DNA of 64,000 nucleotides from Arthrospira sp. PCC 9108 (GTDB lineage Bacteria > Cyanobacteriota > Cyanobacteriia > Cyanobacteriales > Microcoleaceae). The position numbers were made by a program, and so were the translations under genes. The DNA lies in contig CP066886.1 in the NCBI GenBank assembly GCA_016745315.1, forward strand, positions 4,092,501-4,156,500, given 5' to 3'. Every line of letters starts with the position of its first letter. Position 1 is the stretch's first letter. The notes under the pieces are model-generated. The model did no database searches. It had not been told where the DNA came from and saw only the letters and a program-made list of their open reading frames with translations. This document shows positions 8,459 to 17,927 of the stretch, in pieces.

Positions 8459-10684
8459 ATGACTTTACCAATTGTTAAACGCTATTTAATCGCCTTTGAA
8501 AACTACAAATTTGCGGGACTAGCCGCCTTTGTGGTAGCCCTGGGAATTTCTGGGGGTGTGGGTATGATTTTGGAAGCGCCGCCAAGACCGCCCTACGAAG
8601 CCAGAGGAATTTTAACCTATAAAAATCCCCCCGTTTTGTTCTCCCAAACAGGTCAGAATATTCGACAGCAAGGACAACAACTGACAGACCGGATGTTACT
8701 ACAACCCCGTGTGATTGAGACGGTGTTAAATGAAACGATGATTACCCCTAGAGATTTTCGTGCTAACGCTAGGGTTCAAATTAGACCGGGAGAGGGTGGT
8801 CAACCGGGTACAATTCAAGTCACCTTTAAAGATTATAATCGCGATCGCTCTGTGGAAGTGGTCAATGTATTAATGCGGGAGATGATCGAACAGAGCCGTT
8901 TAATTAATACGGAACAACTCCGCAATATTATGGACACAATTCAAGATCGCATGGGACCAGCGAGAGCGGAATTGAGAGAGGCTCAAAATACTCTGGAAGA
9001 GTATGATAGACGAGAAGGCGCTACTTTATTGGCGATCGAAAGTGGTTCTTTACCTCAGTCGATTATTTCCAATAGAAATCATGTAGAACAGCTTGAATTG
9101 AGACTAGATTCTATTAATGCTCAAATCGCTAGTTTGGAAGGTAGACTAGGATTGAATGTCGATCAAGCCTATGTTTCCCAAGCGCTGACGGCTGACCCAA
9201 TTATTGCTCAATTGCGAGTACAACTTTATCAAATTGAGTCTCAGTTAGAGTTTCTGCGTAAGGATTTTACTGATGCTCATCCCCTGGTAGCAGATTTAAT
9301 TAAACAACAACAGGCAAGCGAACAGCAATTACAAGCGAGAGCTTCTGAGGTTCTCGGTGGTCATGGGGTGGCGGCTCCCCTGCGACAGGTTGACCAAATT
9401 CGGGTTGATTCGTCTTTAGACCCCTCCCGACAGCAAATTGCTCAAAATTTAATTAACCTGCAAACTCAGCAAGAAACTCTACTCCAAGAAATTGCTACTA
9501 GCCGTGAGGTGGGACGCAGATTAGAACGGGAATATGCGACTATTCCTAATAAGCAAATGGAGAAAATGCGGTTAGAGCAACAGGTGGGTTATAGACAGAC
9601 ACTCTACGATAAAATGCAGGCGCAATTGGCTGATGCTCAGGCGGCGGAAGCGGAAACGGTGAGTAGTTTACAGGTGGCTCAGGAGGCGGCGGCTCCTGAT
9701 GTGGAAGATCCACCACCACCACCTAGTTTAATCCTGGTCATGGCTGCGGGTGGCTTTGGTGGGGTGATAGTTGGTGCGGTGCTGATTTTTGCGTTGGGTA
9801 TACTTAGCGGTAAATTCTACACCTGGGAGGAGATTCAGGGGGCTTTGAAAGAACGAGAAATTCCGATTCTGGGAGTGGTTCCCAATGTTTTGGATGACCA
9901 TGCGGATTGGGATATGCCTTTACTACTACATCACAATTCTCGGTATTTGGAACCCTATGAGCAGGTGCGTAGTAATTTGTTCAGTAACGGCCAAAAACCT
10001 CCGAAAGTGGTGTTGATGACTAGCACTAAAGGACCGGAAGGTAAGACTCTGACGGCTTATAATTTGGCGATCGCCTCCGCGAGAGCCGGAAAACGGACTT
10101 TGATAATTGAGGCGGATTTGCGATCGCCAAGTCAAGTTGAGAGAATGCGATTGGCTATTGATTCTCAGGACCGTTGGGAACCTTTGCGCTATTACGGAGA
10201 TTTGAATAATTGTATCCGTATGGTTCCAGATGTGGAAAATCTCTATGTGATTCCCTCTCCTGGTCCGTTAAAACAAGTAACGGCGGTGCTAGAGTCTAGT
10301 GAGATGCGACGTTTGCTTAAAGAGGTGCGCCATCGCTTTGATGTGGTGATTGTGGATGTACCTGCTTGGAGTGACCATAATGATGCTTTGACTCTGGAAC
10401 CTTTAACTGATGGCATGGTTTTGGTGGCTAGACCTACTTGTACTATGTCGGCTCAGATGAATCAATTGGCTGATCAGTTGACGGAAACTGATGAGGAGCA
10501 AACTGGACCGAAAAAATATCGGCCGAGGTTACTTGGTGCTATTATTAATGGGGCTGAACTCGATCTTCTGCCTGAAGATGATGGGGAGTTGATTGATATT
10601 CAGAGTGTTGATTCTTTGGATCGTCCGGCTTTACCTAGGGATTATGAGCCGATTCCTCAATTGCCTTCTGGCGCTAGGCGTTAA
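8459..10684 (+). CDS. Wzz/Wzc-like polysaccharide co-polymerase and tyrosine-kinase-like ATPase
   Basis: A 741-residue protein. A first membrane span (about residues 18-37) is followed by a Wzz-type periplasmic domain with long coiled coil (about 160-410), a second span after a proline run (about 423-450), and a cytoplasmic BY-kinase-type ATPase domain. Motifs seen: Walker A STKGPEGKTLTAYNLA (about 521-536, GKT instead of the more usual GKS), Walker A' LIIEADLRSP, and Walker B FDVVIVDVPAW (about 626). The C-terminus lacks the tyrosine cluster usual for autophosphorylating Wzc, with a single Tyr near the end. It probably controls chain length and export together with the Wza-like protein upstream. 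The 150-bp leader in front is non-coding. Confidence 0.88.
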   Translation: MTLPIVKRYLIAFENYKFAGLAAFVVALGISGGVGMILEAPPRPPYEARGILTYKNPPVLFSQTGQNIRQQGQQLTDRMLLQPRVIETVLNETMITPRDFRANARVQIRPGEGGQPGTIQVTFKDYNRDRSVEVVNVLMREMIEQSRLINTEQLRNIMDTIQDRMGPARAELREAQNTLEEYDRREGATLLAIESGSLPQSIISNRNHVEQLELRLDSINAQIASLEGRLGLNVDQAYVSQALTADPIIAQLRVQLYQIESQLEFLRKDFTDAHPLVADLIKQQQASEQQLQARASEVLGGHGVAAPLRQVDQIRVDSSLDPSRQQIAQNLINLQTQQETLLQEIATSREVGRRLEREYATIPNKQMEKMRLEQQVGYRQTLYDKMQAQLADAQAAEAETVSSLQVAQEAAAPDVEDPPPPPSLILVMAAGGFGGVIVGAVLIFALGILSGKFYTWEEIQGALKEREIPILGVVPNVLDDHADWDMPLLLHHNSRYLEPYEQVRSNLFSNGQKPPKVVLMTSTKGPEGKTLTAYNLAIASARAGKRTLIIEADLRSPSQVERMRLAIDSQDRWEPLRYYGDLNNCIRMVPDVENLYVIPSPGPLKQVTAVLESSEMRRLLKEVRHRFDVVIVDVPAWSDHNDALTLEPLTDGMVLVARPTCTMSAQMNQLADQLTETDEEQTGPKKYRPRLLGAIINGAELDLLPEDDGELIDIQSVDSLDRPALPRDYEPIPQLPSGARR

Positions 10685-11380
10685 ATGTTTCAACGGGTTG
10701 ATATTACCCCGTTTGGGGATGATGCGATCGCTCCTCATGTTGAGGTTTGGCAGGCTGATTTGGATTTGCATTTAAGTCAAATTGCTGGTCTGGAAAGACT
10801 CCTAAGTGCTGAGGAAAGACAAAGGGCGGCCGCGTTTCGTCGGGAGAGCGATCGCCTCCATTTTACCGCCGCTCGTGGGATTCTCCGCCAAATTTTAGCC
10901 TCTTATGTAGGGGTGGCTCCCCCAGGGTTGGAATTTGCCTATAGTCAACGGGGAAAACCGGGTTTAATTACTGGAAATTCTCAGGGTGAAATACAGTTCA
11001 ATCTTTCCCACTCCCACGGTAAGGCTTTATATGCGATCGCCTTTAACCGCAGAGTTGGTATTGACTTAGAAAAAATCCGCTCCTTGGATGGATTAACTTT
11101 AGCCAAACGCTTTTTTTGTGAGGGGGAATATTCCCAACTTTCTAACCATCCAAAAGCCGCACAAAATCGCGCATTCTTTCAGCTTTGGACGGCGAAAGAA
11201 GCCTTACTAAAAGCCACTGGTACGGGATTAATAGGCTTAAAAGATGTGGAGATTTTACCCAATAATGATGGTCAACTTTTCCTGGCTAAAATAGTTGGAA
11301 ATTACCCACATAATTGGTATTTAAAAACCTGGGAAATTGACAATTGGGCGGCAGCTATAGCAGTAGAGACCCTGAAATAA
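10685..11380 (+). CDS. 4'-phosphopantetheinyl transferase (Sfp/HetI type)
   Basis: A 231-residue protein of the Sfp-like superfamily, which moves the phosphopantetheine arm of CoA onto acyl or peptidyl carrier proteins. The diagnostic motifs are present: FNLSHSHGKALYAIA, VGIDLEKI (about residues 123-130, metal-binding Asp and Glu) and WTAKEALLKATG (about 168-179). Its ATG directly follows the TAA of the kinase-like gene with no gap, so it is translationally coupled. Cyanobacteria usually have one such enzyme serving fatty-acid and secondary-metabolite carriers. The link with the EPS genes is probably transcriptional rather than functional. Confidence 0.92.
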   Translation: MFQRVDITPFGDDAIAPHVEVWQADLDLHLSQIAGLERLLSAEERQRAAAFRRESDRLHFTAARGILRQILASYVGVAPPGLEFAYSQRGKPGLITGNSQGEIQFNLSHSHGKALYAIAFNRRVGIDLEKIRSLDGLTLAKRFFCEGEYSQLSNHPKAAQNRAFFQLWTAKEALLKATGTGLIGLKDVEILPNNDGQLFLAKIVGNYPHNWYLKTWEIDNWAAAIAVETLK

Positions 11381-11413
11381 GCACCTAGCAACACTCCCAC
11401 CAGTAACTTGATG

Positions 11414-12007
11414 TTAAAAATCATCGACTAAAGAACTCAGACGCTCCAGGAGGGGGTCAGTTTTTTGGGGGGGGACGGGTTCTGGTGGTGGGGGAGGCGG
11501 CGCGTTTGACCGAGAGGGTTCTGGTGGTGCAGCAGGTGATGTAATTTGGGGCAATTTACTAGGTATTTGAGCGATCGCCTCATTGGTAGTATCCAATTTC
11601 AATGCGATCGTCGCCTGAAATTGAGCAAGCTGCTGGGTTAACTGATTAACCTGACTCTCAAGTTGTTGGGTTTTATTTTCCGGTTTTTGGGCTTGTAGCT
11701 GTCGCTCCAAAGCCCCTAATTGTCTCTGGAGACTCAATAAACCCTCTTCAATAGGTTTTAGATTAGGAGAGGGGTTTAAAGGTCTTTCCGAGGTAATTTC
11801 CGGGCGGTAATCATTGTTGTTAATCACAGGGGTCTGTGTAGTGGGAGAACTCAACAAAAACTGCCACAAAGCCTGTTTACAGAGATTGCTAAAAGTTTGA
11901 TATTTAGTGAGAGATAGCTCCTTTTCGATCGCCTCTAACAGAGTTTGATCAGCAGCATCCTCAGTAAAAGTAACCGACTGCGTAAGTTTTTTATTAGCCC
12001 AGAGCAT
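11414..12007 (-). CDS. Partner of ParM-like actin, possible ParR-like adaptor
   Basis: A 197-residue protein. Residues about 8-55 (KLTQSVTFTEDAAD..., FSNLCKQALWQFLLS) look like a small helical DNA-binding or ribbon-helix-helix-like domain. They are followed by a coiled coil (about 85-150) and a Pro-rich tail ending in LERLSSLVDDF. It lies downstream of the actin-like gene on the same strand, 129 bp apart, the position of parR in parMRC systems. In ParR the C-terminal tail contacts the actin filament, and the acidic/hydrophobic tail here could do the same. The ParR role is inferred from context and shape only. Confidence 0.6.
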   Translation of the reverse strand: MLWANKKLTQSVTFTEDAADQTLLEAIEKELSLTKYQTFSNLCKQALWQFLLSSPTTQTPVINNNDYRPEITSERPLNPSPNLKPIEEGLLSLQRQLGALERQLQAQKPENKTQQLESQVNQLTQQLAQFQATIALKLDTTNEAIAQIPSKLPQITSPAAPPEPSRSNAPPPPPPEPVPPQKTDPLLERLSSLVDDF

Positions 12008-12136
12008 AGTTAGGTAGGACGTATGGGCAGACCTGCCAATGAGGACTAACCCAGTTTAGCAGCAATTAGATCTAATTTCACCCCCAAACAGGCTATCCCG
12101 TTGAGGAAGTACCCAACGGGATGAAAAACCAATTAA

Positions 12137-13255
12137 TTAGCGTTTCGCCAGTTGAGCCTCCCCATAAACATATTGTCCTAGGGAGTTAGCCTTACGAGCC
12201 GGTTGAGTCAGATGAGCCCTTAACTGAGCCTCTTTGAGTAGGGGTTGTAGATCTTGCCAGAAAAACTCACCACCGCCGCCAGTAATCACTACATCTGTGA
12301 CCCTTTCTGGCAACCATTTTACCACGCGATCGCAAAGATCCCGCGCAAAAATCTTACGCAACTCAGGTACAATTTCATCTAGGTTAGCAGGTTTAGTCGC
12401 CCCTCTGGGACGATAAAAACGTTGTCCTTGGGGTTTATGTACTGCCTCTAGCAAGAATAGGGATTGAGCATCGGCTCCCTCAATCTTAGCGGCGACTTCC
12501 TCATAAAATTTACTCATCGCAAAGACTTCACTCTGAGAAACCCCACGAGCAAACCGGAAGCGATCGACAGTCAAGAAATCCGTAGTTTGATGTCCCACAT
12601 CAACAATAGCTACAGAAAGATCCGCAAAGTTAGGCATATCTTTACTGCCCTGGGCTTCACACCAAATCAGGCTACCATAGCCCTCTGGCATTACCCGAAC
12701 ACTCTGGATATCAACCACGACTTGCTCACCCCTAAAGACCAAGGTATTGGGTCCACTGAGGAGACTCATAATTTGTTCTTTCTCTCGCTCAAACTGTTCT
12801 TGGGAGTAGAATGGTAGACCCAGCACCACATCAAGATCGCCTTTGAGGTTGAAATACCCCACACAAGCGAAGATCTTAATTAGGGCATCGTTGACCTTAG
12901 AGGGGTTAGCGGCGGGATCTACGCCAAACAGACTCGCTCCAAAATCAGCAGCCAGTTGACCGACGGCAAAACCATTTCCCTGATATTCCAGCCATAGATC
13001 TAACAGAGGATCGGTGTTTTTCGACTCAAAGCCGCCGCCACGGGCTTTTTCTACACTTAGTTGGGCAACATTAGAGGGGATAAAAACCACATCTGCGGGG
13101 TTGCGACTAATACAGGATTTAGTTGCGGTTCTCCCCAAGTCAACACTGAGAATCGTTGAGCGGCCGACTACAGTAGTAGTGGTCGGTTTGGTTGTGGTAG
13201 CTTTAGCTAACGGTGACTGTGACTGTGACTGTCCGGGCTGTTTGTTACTCTGCAT
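12137..13255 (-). CDS. ParM/StbA-like actin-family ATPase
   Basis: A 372-residue protein with the actin-fold nucleotide motifs: phosphate 1 ILSVDLGRTATKSCI (about 35-49), phosphate 2 VAIVDVGHQTTDFLTV (about 215-230) and adenosine VVITGGGGEFFW (about 323-334). The first 33 residues are a low-complexity Gln/Ser/Thr tail. Plasmid ParM proteins polymerise to push sister plasmids apart. Here the gene sits among chromosomal housekeeping genes with a coiled-coil partner downstream. It could be an integrated plasmid-segregation module or a chromosomal actin with a new role. A 620-bp non-coding stretch precedes it. Confidence 0.85.
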   Translation of the reverse strand: MQSNKQPGQSQSQSPLAKATTTKPTTTTVVGRSTILSVDLGRTATKSCISRNPADVVFIPSNVAQLSVEKARGGGFESKNTDPLLDLWLEYQGNGFAVGQLAADFGASLFGVDPAANPSKVNDALIKIFACVGYFNLKGDLDVVLGLPFYSQEQFEREKEQIMSLLSGPNTLVFRGEQVVVDIQSVRVMPEGYGSLIWCEAQGSKDMPNFADLSVAIVDVGHQTTDFLTVDRFRFARGVSQSEVFAMSKFYEEVAAKIEGADAQSLFLLEAVHKPQGQRFYRPRGATKPANLDEIVPELRKIFARDLCDRVVKWLPERVTDVVITGGGGEFFWQDLQPLLKEAQLRAHLTQPARKANSLGQYVYGEAQLAKR

Positions 13256-13875
13256 CTGAAAAATCCGTTACTTCACGAAGACTCAAAAATTGTGACACTC
13301 AGAGGGACTAAGTCCGTGAGATTCTTCTTTCGGCCATCAGACTTGCCATCGGGAACTAAAGTTCTCAACACTCAAGCTGATACAAGAAGCATTTGGGTTG
13401 CCTCACAACCCAGTTGACCAGTACATCAGGGTACTTAAATCTCATGCTTTCGATGTTAATTGCCAGATTGCAGCCCCATTCTCACAACTTGAATTCAGAA
13501 ATATGAGTTTGAGTCTCTAGCAACCTTCTGACAATTCTCCCATAGTTATAACTTTCCTGAGATTTAGATGTAGGCAATCCAACAACGGTAACTTTACCCT
13601 ACTTCGATCGCGAAATAATCATCTCTAACTACAATTCCTAGGATTATAGCCTACTGTCCCCCATTGCCAGATTATATTCCACTGATGTTTTTCCGTATCA
13701 GGACTTTTCCCCCTCATCAACTGTAGCCGGCCATTAAACTCCCCGGCCTGGTTGCCTGATCACAGACTGTTACGTTACATTTAGTTAAGATTATGAATAT
13801 CTTTAATCTTAGCCATTGACTGGGCTGAGTTTTAAGAAATTTCTGATGTATTAGCACATAGAGGCAACGGAATTT
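13256..13875. other. Non-coding region between the actin-like gene and ftsH
   Basis: 620 bp with no convincing ORF, holding the divergent promoters of the ParM-like gene and ftsH. Short inverted repeats are visible: GGGTTGccTCACAACCC (about 13396-13412), AGTAcatcagggTACT (about 13421-13436) and GGCCattaaactccccGGCC (about 13731-13750). A parMRC system would have its centromere upstream of parM, but no regular array of direct repeats could be seen here. Confidence 0.5.
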
Positions 13876-15765
13876 ATGAAAACATCTTGGAGAACCATTC
13901 TGCTATGGACGATCCCGGCCCTGGTGATCGGGTTCTTCCTGTGGCAGGGTGCTTTTGCGGCTTCCCCGACGGATATAGCTCAAAATAATACAGCCAGCAC
14001 TCGCATGACTTATGGCCGATTCTTAGATTACCTCGATGCCGGGCGGGTTACCAGTGTGGATCTATATGAAGGGGGACGGACGGCGATCGTTGAGGCGATC
14101 GATCCTCAATTGGATAATGGAGTGCAGCGCCTACGGGTGGATTTGCCTAATAATGCCCCGGAACTAATTTCTCGCCTGCGTGCTGCTAATATTAGCTTTG
14201 ATTCTCACCCTCCCCGTAATGATGGGGCGATTTGGGGACTTTTAGGAAATTTGGTTTTCCCGATTTTGTTGATTGTGGGCCTATTTTTCCTGTTCCGCCG
14301 TTCTAATAATGTGCCGGGTGGCCCTGGTCAAGCGATGAACTTCGGTAAGTCTAAGGCTCGTTTCTCTATGGAAGCCAAAACCGGGGTTTTGTTTGATGAT
14401 GTCGCTGGCGTTGAGGAAGCTAAAGAAGAACTCCAAGAGGTGGTTACCTTCCTGAAAAAGCCGGAACGCTTTACCGCTGTTGGGGCGAGAATTCCTAAAG
14501 GTGTTTTGTTGGTTGGCCCTCCGGGAACTGGTAAAACTCTCCTGGCTAAGGCGATCGCCGGTGAGGCTGGGGTTCCCTTCTTTAGCATCTCTGGTTCGGA
14601 ATTTGTGGAGATGTTTGTTGGGGTTGGCGCTTCCAGGGTCCGCGATTTGTTTAAGAAGGCTAAGGAAACTGCCCCCTGTATCGTCTTTATTGATGAAATT
14701 GATGCGGTCGGTCGCCAGCGTGGTGCTGGTATTGGCGGCGGTAATGATGAACGAGAACAGACCCTTAACCAGTTATTAACTGAAATGGATGGTTTTGAGG
14801 GTAACACGGGCATTATTATTATTGCTGCTACTAACCGCCCAGACGTTCTCGATTCGGCTTTGCTGCGCCCCGGAAGGTTCGATCGCCAAATCATAGTCGA
14901 TGCTCCTGATATTAAGGGCCGTCTGTCGGTTTTGGAAGTTCACGCCCGCAATAAAAAACTTGCCGATAAGGTGTCTCTCGAGGCGATCGCTCGTCGGACT
15001 CCCGGATTTACTGGGGCTGACCTCGCCAACCTACTTAATGAAGCCGCTATCCTCACCGCCCGCCGCCGCAAGGATGCCATTACTATGGCCGAAATTGACG
15101 ATGCCGTTGATCGGGTTGTCGCTGGTATGGAAGGAACCCCCCTCCTTGATGGTAAAACTAAGCGCCTGATTGCCTATCATGAGGTCGGACACGCGATCGT
15201 TGGTACTCTGATTAAAGATCATGATCCCGTTCAAAAAGTTACCCTAGTTCCCCGTGGACAGGCTCGCGGTTTGACCTGGTTTATGCCTGATGAGGATCAG
15301 GGTTTGATTTCCCGGTCTCAAATTCTCGCCCGTATTACCGGCGCTTTGGGCGGTCGCGCCGCCGAAGATATCATCTTTGGTGATGCCGAAGTTACCACCG
15401 GCGCTGGTGGAGACCTGCAACAGGTGGCGGGAATGGCTCGTCAAATGGTGACTCGTTATGGTATGTCTGACTTGGGACCCCTTTCTCTGGAATCTTCCCA
15501 GGGTGAGGTCTTCCTAGGTCGCGATTTTGCTACCCGCACTGAGTATTCTAATCAAATTGCGGACCGCATTGATTCTCAAATTAAGGCGATCGCCGAACAT
15601 TGTTATCAGGATGCTTGTCAAATCATTCGCGATAACCGGGAAGTTATTGATCGCCTAGTTGATTTACTCATCGAAAAAGAAACCATTGATGGAGACGAAT
15701 TTCGGCAAATTGTAGCTGAATATACTGAAGTTCCCGAAAAAGAACGGTTTGCTCCAGTATTATAA
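13876..15765 (+). CDS. ftsH: ATP-dependent zinc metalloprotease FtsH (FtsH2-like)
   Basis: A 629-residue protein, full length. It has two N-terminal membrane spans (about 7-27 and 118-140), an AAA+ domain with Walker A GPPGTGKT (about 214), Walker B CIVFIDEIDA and SRH motif (ATNRPDVLDSALLRPGRFD), then the M41 protease with HEVGH (about 435). From memory, the N-terminus (SWR..LLW..P, MTYGRFLDYLDAGR) is most like cyanobacterial FtsH2, which works in thylakoids with FtsH3 to remove photodamaged D1. The two psbA genes lie about 25 kb away. A Rho-independent terminator follows directly. Confidence 0.96.
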   Translation: MKTSWRTILLWTIPALVIGFFLWQGAFAASPTDIAQNNTASTRMTYGRFLDYLDAGRVTSVDLYEGGRTAIVEAIDPQLDNGVQRLRVDLPNNAPELISRLRAANISFDSHPPRNDGAIWGLLGNLVFPILLIVGLFFLFRRSNNVPGGPGQAMNFGKSKARFSMEAKTGVLFDDVAGVEEAKEELQEVVTFLKKPERFTAVGARIPKGVLLVGPPGTGKTLLAKAIAGEAGVPFFSISGSEFVEMFVGVGASRVRDLFKKAKETAPCIVFIDEIDAVGRQRGAGIGGGNDEREQTLNQLLTEMDGFEGNTGIIIIAATNRPDVLDSALLRPGRFDRQIIVDAPDIKGRLSVLEVHARNKKLADKVSLEAIARRTPGFTGADLANLLNEAAILTARRRKDAITMAEIDDAVDRVVAGMEGTPLLDGKTKRLIAYHEVGHAIVGTLIKDHDPVQKVTLVPRGQARGLTWFMPDEDQGLISRSQILARITGALGGRAAEDIIFGDAEVTTGAGGDLQQVAGMARQMVTRYGMSDLGPLSLESSQGEVFLGRDFATRTEYSNQIADRIDSQIKAIAEHCYQDACQIIRDNREVIDRLVDLLIEKETIDGDEFRQIVAEYTEVPEKERFAPVL

Positions 15766-15799
15766 TCTCTCTAACTGAGAAATTGCTCTTAAATTTCCG

Positions 15800-15832
15800 C
15801 CCAGTTTCTTATTCAAGAGACTGGGTTTTTTA
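15800..15832 (+). terminator. Rho-independent terminator after ftsH
   Basis: The inverted repeat CCCAGT-TTCTT / AAGAG-ACTGGG with a short loop is followed by six T residues. It lies 35 bp after the ftsH stop codon. Confidence 0.85.
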
Positions 15833-16015
15833 ATCTAATCTTAATCTAATCATCCTGTTGACCTCTTTATACTCAAGTTACCAATTACTGACCCAGGGGT
15901 GGCACTAATTGTTCTAAAGATGAGATCCAATTAAATTATCATGGGCACACTAACTAAATGCTAAGACTAAGTTATATGATCAAAAATGACCATCTTAATC
16001 AGGACAACTTAACCA

Positions 16016-17326
16016 ATGACCACACCAGTAGAATATCAACAGCGTCGGGAACAGTTAATGGCTAAAATTGGTGGCGGTACTGCCATTTTTAGCAGTGCGC
16101 CCACAGCAGTCATGCACAACGACGTTGAATATTCTTACCGCCAAGATAGCGACTTTTTCTATCTCACTGGCTTTAATGAACCTAACGCCGTCGCCGTGTT
16201 CGCACCCCACCACCAAGAACATCAATTTATTCTATTTGTACAACCCAAAGACCCCGACAAAGAAACCTGGACCGGATATCGAGTTGGGATTGATAATGCT
16301 AAAACTATTTATGGTGCAGACCAGGCTTATCCAATTCATGAATTAGACGAAAAATTACCCCAATACCTACAAAAAGCCGATCGCATTTATTACCGACTAG
16401 GACGCGATCAACAATTTAACCAGATAATTCTCAATCATTGGCAAAATTTAATCCGGGTTTATCCTAAACATGGCACAGGTCCTATTGCTATTCAAGATGC
16501 TGGTACAATTCTCCATCCTCAAAGGCTAATTAAAAGCCCCAAAGAATTGGAATTGATGCGAAAAGCCGCCGAAATTTCCGTAGCCGCTCACCAGAGAGCG
16601 CGAGAATTTGCTCAACCCGGAAAGTATGAATATCAGGTACAAGCTGAAATTGAATATTTCTTTAATCAACATGGTGCTACTCCCGCCTATCCTTCCATTG
16701 TCGCCTCTGGTGAAAATGCTTGTATTTTGCATTACATTGAGAATAATCGCCAAATGCAAGACCAGGATTTATTGTTGATTGATGCCGGTTGTGCTTATCA
16801 ATATTATAATGCCGATATTACCCGCACTTTTCCCGTTAATGGTAAGTTTACACCAGAGCAAAAAATTATTTATGAGTTGGTTTTGCGCGCACAAATCGCC
16901 GCCATTGAACAAGTTAAACCCGGAAATCCTTATAACCAGTTACATGATACGGCGGTGCGGGTTTTGGTAGAAGGTTTGCTAGATTTGGGATTGCTCAAAG
17001 GCGATATTGATGAGATTATTAAAGAGGGCAAATATAAGCCTTTTTATATGCACAGAACCGGACATTGGTTGGGCTTAGATGTTCATGATGTCGGCGTTTA
17101 TCAGTGGGGTGAAGAACCGCAATTATTGCAGCCAGGACAAGTGTTAACTGTGGAACCGGGGATTTATATTAAACGGGATATTAAACCCGTGGAAGGACAA
17201 CCAGAGGTCGATGAGCGATGGCTGGGAATAGGGGTGAGAATTGAGGATGATGTTTTGGTGACAACAGATGGTTATGAGGTTCTGACGGCTGGGGTTCCTA
17301 AGTCGGTGTCAGCTATGGAAAGTTAG
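16016..17326 (+). CDS. pepP: Xaa-Pro aminopeptidase (M24B)
   Basis: A 436-residue protein. The N-terminal AMP_N domain (residues about 1-130, VMHNDVEYSYRQDSDFFYLTGF) is followed by the pita-bread M24 domain. The five metal ligands can be read: Asp in LLIDAGC, Asp in NADITRTFP, His in HRTGHWLGLDVHD, Glu in TVEPGIY and Glu in GVRIEDDV. The enzyme removes N-terminal residues that precede proline and needs two Mn ions. The length and domain order fit bacterial PepP. It stands alone between ftsH and the SH3 protein, with about 250 bp of leader. Confidence 0.94.
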   Translation: MTTPVEYQQRREQLMAKIGGGTAIFSSAPTAVMHNDVEYSYRQDSDFFYLTGFNEPNAVAVFAPHHQEHQFILFVQPKDPDKETWTGYRVGIDNAKTIYGADQAYPIHELDEKLPQYLQKADRIYYRLGRDQQFNQIILNHWQNLIRVYPKHGTGPIAIQDAGTILHPQRLIKSPKELELMRKAAEISVAAHQRAREFAQPGKYEYQVQAEIEYFFNQHGATPAYPSIVASGENACILHYIENNRQMQDQDLLLIDAGCAYQYYNADITRTFPVNGKFTPEQKIIYELVLRAQIAAIEQVKPGNPYNQLHDTAVRVLVEGLLDLGLLKGDIDEIIKEGKYKPFYMHRTGHWLGLDVHDVGVYQWGEEPQLLQPGQVLTVEPGIYIKRDIKPVEGQPEVDERWLGIGVRIEDDVLVTTDGYEVLTAGVPKSVSAMES

Positions 17327-17533
17327 GCTGATTTTCGGGGTGGAGTTGATGTTAATTTCTACCCCGGTTTTAACTTACCTAAGAAGGTTATGTTTGGGGT
17401 GAATATTTAATTAATTGTGATTATAACTGTTCCTTTTGGTCTTGAGATTATGGCAAAGATTAAGTTTTTGTAAAGAAACAGCCGTCAACCCCAGTCCAGT
17501 ATGATATAATTTAAGATAGTCACATATCGGGCA

Positions 17534-17884
17534 ATGATGCAGATGAAACCTTGGCATTATGTTTTGATTCCGATGACGATCGCCTCCGCTACGGGTTGGG
17601 TAACAGCAGCGATCGCATTTACTGATTTTGACTCTGTTAAACCGTCTCAGGAATTACAACTTGCTCAAACTCCCGTAGGCGCTTGTACTGTCGATGACCC
17701 TACCGGAACCCCCTTAAATGTACGAGCTACTCCTGCTGGTAAAATTGTTGGTAGTTTACCCAATGGAACTCGGGTAATTTTAGGAATAACAGACGGTAGA
17801 GAAGGACCCAACTGGACTCGCATTATCGGACCCATAGAAGGTTATGTTTGGAGTCCATATTTAACTAATTGCGCTTACCAATAA
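17534..17884 (+). CDS. Secreted SH3-domain protein
   Basis: A 116-residue protein with a signal peptide (hydrophobic residues about 10-28, then a likely cleavage region before FDSVKPSQ). Residues about 45-112 form a bacterial SH3 (SH3b) fold: DDPTGTPLNVRATPAGKIVG..LPNGTRV..., ending GYVWSPYL. Such domains bind peptidoglycan or surface ligands. A second in-frame ATG lies one codon on (MMQMKP), so the start is uncertain by a few residues. The leader of about 200 bp before it is AT-rich and non-coding. Confidence 0.8.
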   Translation: MMQMKPWHYVLIPMTIASATGWVTAAIAFTDFDSVKPSQELQLAQTPVGACTVDDPTGTPLNVRATPAGKIVGSLPNGTRVILGITDGREGPNWTRIIGPIEGYVWSPYLTNCAYQ

Positions 17885-17927
17885 ACCATGAATATATATA
17901 GTTCATAGGACTACAACTCCTCTGCAA

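Noticed and set aside
12464..12817. 117-codon plus-strand ORF inside the ParM-like gene
   Set aside because: Antisense to a well-supported gene with intact actin motifs.
13256..13875. parC-like centromere upstream of the actin gene
   Set aside because: Only short, unequal inverted repeats are visible, with no regular direct repeats.
14328..14894. 188-codon minus-strand ORF inside ftsH
   Set aside because: It lies fully opposite the conserved AAA+ domain of ftsH, with no ribosome binding site and a composition typical of an antisense frame.
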